Shown piece after piece: positions 8,797-10,812 of a DNA stretch of 10,812 nucleotides. Position numbers and translations under genes: made by a program. A model generated the notes under the pieces. It saw only the letters and a list, made by a program, of their open reading frames with translations, was not told the DNA's origin and made no database searches. This stretch comes from Acidobacteriota bacterium (GTDB lineage: Bacteria > Acidobacteriota > Vicinamibacteria > Vicinamibacterales > 2-12-FULL-66-21), in the NCBI GenBank assembly GCA_013817065.1, contig JACDDJ010000024.1, positions 5,267 to 16,078 of the forward strand, given 5' to 3'. Positions within the stretch are counted from its first letter, which is position 1, and the number at the start of each line of letters is the position of its first letter.

Positions 8797-8852
8797 GGAG
8801 TTGTGAAGCAAAAAATGACACAAATTCGCTTCAAATGGAAGCCCATAACTTG
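8797..8852. promoter_or_regulatory. AT-rich leader and probable promoter/operator of the abiE-helicase-mod-res operon
   Basis: This short stretch is clearly richer in A and T than its surroundings and lies directly before the first gene of the operon. It holds an inverted repeat, TGAAGC (8804-8809) and GCTTCA (8828-8833), separated by 18 bases. AbiEi-type antitoxins are known to bind inverted repeats upstream of their own genes, so this could be an operator, but six-base arms can arise by chance. A TTGAAG (coding strand, 8828-8833) could serve as a -35 box; no convincing -10 box is seen. Confidence 0.35.
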
Positions 8853-8927
8853 ACATCACGGGTACACTCGTGGGGAGCGCGCCCTTGGCGCGGCAGCGTA
8901 GCTGCCCCGCGAGTGTACCCGTGATGT
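8853..8927. repeat. Long inverted repeat with two nested hairpins (T-shaped fold)
   Basis: The arms at 8853-8875 and 8905-8927 are complementary over 23 bases with a single T/G mismatch at 8871/8909, which would be a G-U pair in RNA. The 29-base centre folds again into two hairpins side by side: CGCGCC-CTT-GGCGCG (8878-8892) and CAGC-GTA-GCTG (8894-8904). The GTA loop closed by C-G is of the GNA triloop type known to be very stable in single-stranded DNA. The second hairpin can alternatively extend to GGCAGC/GCTGCC, competing with the outer stem. There is no T-run on either side, so it is not an ordinary intrinsic terminator. It lies between mazF and the abiE operon. It could be a small palindromic mobile repeat, a bidirectional transcription barrier, or a structured RNA. 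Confidence 0.85.
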
Positions 8928-9075
8928 GCGCAACGGCTCGACGTGTCTTCACACGAGCTCGACCTGAACGTCCTTCGGCTTGCTTGGAGCTTCGAAATCC
9001 CTCACAGGGCCCTGCCCTCGGTTTCGGAACTGAACATGCACGCTTAGAGGGCATGCACCTGCTCCGCAGGCCCCT
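8928..9075. other. Spacer between mazF and the palindrome; no supported gene
   Basis: No gene is supported here. On the minus strand the stretch 9040-8949 reads as a protein-like tail (VQFRNRGQGPVRDFEAPSK then PKDVQVELV and TGA), with codon choice similar to the neighbouring genes. However, no plausible start or upstream part remains. It may be a decayed 3' end of a lost gene, or chance. A perfect ten-base palindrome CAGGGCCCTG (9005-9014) and two copies of CATGCAC (9036-9042 and 9052-9058) are also present. Confidence 0.3.
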
Positions 9076-9078
9076 CTA
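9045..9078 (-). terminator. Hairpin overlapping the mazF stop codon
   Basis: TAGAGGG (9045-9051) pairs with CCCTCTA (9072-9078), and inside them CCTG (9058-9061) pairs with CAGG (9067-9070) around CTCCG. The outer stem includes the mazF stop codon. No T-run follows on the minus strand, so Rho-independent termination is doubtful. It may protect the 3' end of the toxin message or be incidental. Confidence 0.3.
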
Positions 9079-9429
9079 CTGCGTCGCGCCGAGCCCCAGG
9101 AACAGTTCGAGACCCTGATCGATCGCGGCGAGTTCAGTCGCATACACGGTTCCGAAGATCCGACGGATGCGCCGCTTGTCGACTGCTCGGAGATGGTCGA
9201 TCAGGGCAGATGATTCTTTGATCAGGCCGCTAGTGCCTGGTACCAGCACAGGATAGAGAGCGCCAGTACCGACAGTTCCCGTGACCGGCACAACAGCGAT
9301 CAGCGGAAACCGTTGCGCAGCGTTCACGGTGGGGTCGCTGACGACGATGCACGGCCGAACACCACGCTGCTCATGACCCACGGTCGGATCGAGTTCGACC
9401 AACACTACCGAGCCTCGATCCACCGTCAC
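9076..9429 (-). CDS. mazF: MazF/PemK-family endoribonuclease toxin
   Basis: A 117-residue protein of the MazF/PemK/CcdB-like fold, the usual size for this family. It shows the pattern RGSVVLVELDP, then GVRPCIVVS with R25, and VVPVTGT with T50. These two residues occupy the positions of the catalytic arginine and threonine of known MazF enzymes. Such toxins cut mRNA or other RNA at short sequences and stop growth when the labile antitoxin is lost. The start is a GTG at 9429 rather than ATG. It overlaps the antitoxin stop as GTGA and follows a strong AAGGAG with a five-base gap, so translation is coupled and well primed. The stop TAG (9076-9078) lies within a hairpin. The family assignment is firm; the cut site is unknown. 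No further gene follows for 279 bases, so the pair is probably its own unit. Confidence 0.95.
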   Translation of the reverse strand: MTVDRGSVVLVELDPTVGHEQRGVRPCIVVSDPTVNAAQRFPLIAVVPVTGTVGTGALYPVLVPGTSGLIKESSALIDHLRAVDKRRIRRIFGTVYATELAAIDQGLELFLGLGATQ

Positions 9430-9728
9430 GCCGACTCCTTAACCCAACCGCGGCCTTCGATCCAACGGACGGACGTGCCCGTCGAGACGTCGACCAGGTC
9501 GCTTTCCTCTGGCAGGTCCTTGACCCAATCGCCCAGTCCAACACCAGCCAATTCGGTAGTCTCCGGGTGCGGATTCACTACCGACTCGAACAACGCCGCT
9601 CGGCGGCGCCGCTGGAGCTCGTGCTCGACCGCCTCTGCAATGAACCGGCTTCGATTACGCTCAACCCTGTCGATCTCAGCAAGTAGATCTGCTCGTAGGG
9701 TTACGGTGACACGTTCTGCAGTTGGCAT
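9426..9728 (-). CDS. mazE: Ribbon-helix-helix antitoxin of the MazF pair
   Basis: A 100-residue protein just upstream of the MazF-type toxin. The N-terminus (MPTAERVTVTLRADLLAEID, then RNRSRFIAEAVEHELQRRR) has the strand-helix-helix pattern of CopG/MetJ-type DNA-binding antitoxins: alternating V-T-V-T-L for the beta strand, followed by two amphipathic helices. The C-terminal half (about 50-100) is acidic with scattered W residues (DWVKDLPEESDLVD, then VRWIEG), suited to wrapping around the toxin. The expected role is to neutralise MazF and to repress the pair's promoter. The ATG at 9728 was chosen because the strand motif begins a few residues later. A much longer open frame runs upstream, but only as a shadow of the beta-propeller gene. 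There is no Shine-Dalgarno, so leaderless translation is possible. The gene ends in a four-base overlap with the toxin start. Confidence 0.88.
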   Translation of the reverse strand: MPTAERVTVTLRADLLAEIDRVERNRSRFIAEAVEHELQRRRRAALFESVVNPHPETTELAGVGLGDWVKDLPEESDLVDVSTGTSVRWIEGRGWVKESA

Positions 9729-9732
9729 ATCC

Positions 9733-9763
9733 AAAGTATGCCATAAAGTATGATCACACTCAA
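9733..9763 (-). promoter_or_regulatory. Putative promoter and operator of the antitoxin-toxin pair
   Basis: Two direct copies of AAAGTATG (9733-9740 and 9745-9752) start 12 bases apart, about one helical turn, next to a TGATCA palindrome (9751-9756). Such tandem short sites suit a ribbon-helix-helix repressor. On the minus strand TTGAGT (9763-9758) and CATACT (9740-9735) are separated by exactly 17 bases and could be -35 and -10 boxes. Transcription would then start at or next to the ATG (9728), giving a leaderless message, which fits the missing ribosome site. The box matches are only partial (four of six each). Confidence 0.45.
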
Positions 9764-9898
9764 AAAATTGTGCGATTGAGAGCCGCCTTCCAAGGCGAAG
9801 GGGTAAGCACCGGTGGCGAAGATGGACGCGCGTAAGGCTGATAGGGTGAAGCCAGACAGCCGGCGGATGAACGGCGCCAGATCGACGCGGCCTTTGGG
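9764..9898. other. Spacer between the beta-propeller gene and the antitoxin promoter
   Basis: No gene or clear terminator is seen. The stem CGCC-TTCCAA-GGCG is short and is not followed by a T-run. The pair CTCAA (9759-9763) and TTGAG (9776-9780) flanks an A-rich stretch on the plus strand, but the arms are only five bases long. Confidence 0.3.
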
Positions 9899-10812
9899 TT
9901 ACTGCGACTTGCCCGCCAGCCGCGCCGCCAGCACCGACCGCCAGTTGAGCAGCACGTTGATCGTGCCGGATGTTCTCGGGTCGTCGTTGCGCATCATGAC
10001 GAAGCGGCTCCCGTCCGGCGAGACGTCGAAGTCGCGCCCGGTCCAGCGGTAGCGCCCCGAGAACATGCGCGCGGGCTTGCCCGCCGTGAACCCCGCCTCG
10101 GTATCGACACTCACCACGAAGAACTCGCCCACACGGCGGTAGAAGAGCTCGCGCCCGTCGCGCGACCAGATCGGGTTGACCCCGCCCCCTTCCGAGACAA
10201 GGCGCTTCGCGCCGGGGCCGGGGTAGGGCCGCACGTACACCTCGTCGCGCCCGTACTCGTTGGAGTTGTAGGCCATCCAGCGGCCGTCGGGCGACAGGCG
10301 GCCGGCACTCTGGCTGCCCGGTTCCTCCAGCCACGGCCGTGCGACCCCGCCGTCGAGCGAGAGGGTCCAGACGTCGTCGTCGGTCGTGGTGCCCTTCGTG
10401 GTGAACACGACGGTGCGGCCGTCGGGCGTCCAGGATTGCGGGTCGGGCCAGATGGGGGTCGGGCTGGCCCAGAGAAGCTCCGCGGCGGACCGCCCGTCGA
10501 TGCTCTGGCGGTACAAGCCAAAGGTGTCGTTCCCGCGTTTGGATCCGAACACGAGCGACTTCCCGTCGGGCGCCCACACGGGATCGCGGCTGAAGCCGTC
10601 GAACGTCAGGCGCGTCAGCGTGCCGCGCTCCGTATCGGCAAGCCAGACGTGCGCGGGGGAGTCGGCCCCCGGCTCCTCTATCGTCAGGGCGATGCGCCGG
10701 CCGTCGGGCGAGAGATGCAGGTCTTCGTAGCCGCGGAGGAGCGTGTTGATGGGCCGGGACGCGCCGGTGCGATCGACCCAGACCAGCGAGAAATCCGCCC
10801 CGCTGCCCGTGC
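9899..10812 (-). CDS. PD40/TolB-type beta-propeller protein, C-terminal part (possibly of a serine/threonine kinase); 5' end beyond window
   Basis: The frame is open from the right edge to TAA at 9899-9901, giving about 304 codons of a larger protein. It contains repeated propeller-blade motifs spaced about 40-60 residues apart: LSPDGRRIAL, WAPDGKSLVF, WTPDGRTVVF, LSPDGRWMAY, WSRDGRELFY and VSPDGSRFVM. Between them lie strand-rich stretches such as LVWVDRTGA and VWTLSLDGG. This is the WD40-like PD40 repeat of TolB-type propellers. The C-terminus INVLLNWRSVLAARL resembles the ends of large acidobacterial proteins with an N-terminal serine/threonine kinase or a winged-helix domain followed by a propeller. 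The N-terminal domain is outside the window, so kinase identity is inferred only. It is separated from the toxin-antitoxin pair by 170 bases and appears unrelated to the defence operon, so it may mark the flank of the island. Confidence 0.88.
   Translation of the reverse strand, partial: TGSGADFSLVWVDRTGASRPINTLLRGYEDLHLSPDGRRIALTIEEPGADSPAHVWLADTERGTLTRLTFDGFSRDPVWAPDGKSLVFGSKRGNDTFGLYRQSIDGRSAAELLWASPTPIWPDPQSWTPDGRTVVFTTKGTTTDDDVWTLSLDGGVARPWLEEPGSQSAGRLSPDGRWMAYNSNEYGRDEVYVRPYPGPGAKRLVSEGGGVNPIWSRDGRELFYRRVGEFFVVSVDTEAGFTAGKPARMFSGRYRWTGRDFDVSPDGSRFVMMRNDDPRTSGTINVLLNWRSVLAARLAGKSQ

Noticed and set aside
9005..9014. Perfect palindrome CAGGGCCCTG
   Set aside because: Ten-base GC-rich palindromes arise by chance in such DNA, and no second copy or associated gene was seen.
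8797..9054. Longer N-terminus for the AbiEi-like protein
   Set aside because: The extra frame translates through the large palindrome and lacks protein-like character; the family-like domain starts directly after the ATG at 8796.
9426..10577. Reading the antitoxin as a 383-residue protein extending upstream
   Set aside because: The upstream part is an arginine- and alanine-rich shadow of the beta-propeller gene. The antitoxin fold begins at the ATG at 9728.

Overview
The window comes from a GC-rich bacterium. Every gene that can be supported lies on the minus strand. The right edge carries the C-terminal part of a WD40-like (PD40/TolB-type) beta-propeller protein, of the kind often fused to serine/threonine kinases in Acidobacteriota and related soil phyla. 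An acidobacterial or similar origin is therefore plausible, but this is an inference from one gene style and base composition.

Layout in transcription order, right to left: (1) the tail of the beta-propeller protein (10812 to 9899); (2) a 170-base spacer holding the likely control region of a toxin-antitoxin pair; (3) a ribbon-helix-helix antitoxin (9728-9426) and a MazF/PemK-type toxin (9429-9076), overlapping by four bases; (4) a 279-base spacer with a striking 23-base inverted repeat (8853-8927) that encloses two smaller hairpins, followed by an AT-rich stretch that probably starts the next operon; (5) a tight five-gene defence operon: AbiEi/DUF6088-like regulator (8796-8185), AbiEii nucleotidyltransferase toxin (8188-7157), SNF2-family helicase (7150-4227, split by a one-base frameshift near 5453), Mod-type adenine methyltransferase (4204-2594) and a Res-type helicase-nuclease (2588 to the left edge, lacking only its last residues).

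The junctions inside this operon are a 4-base overlap, 6 bases, 22 bases and 5 bases. The AbiE toxin-antitoxin unit, the helicase and the type III-like restriction-modification pair are therefore probably co-transcribed. Mod would methylate adenines in host sites, and Res would translocate and cut unmodified DNA. The SNF2 motor is an extra component not found in classical type III systems, and AbiE could act as an addiction module or an abortive-infection backup. The frameshift removes the coiled-coil C-terminal 408 residues of the helicase while leaving all motor motifs in the first fragment. Whether it is a true mutation or a sequencing or assembly error cannot be decided here. No RNA genes, CRISPR arrays, insertion sequences or plus-strand genes were supported.
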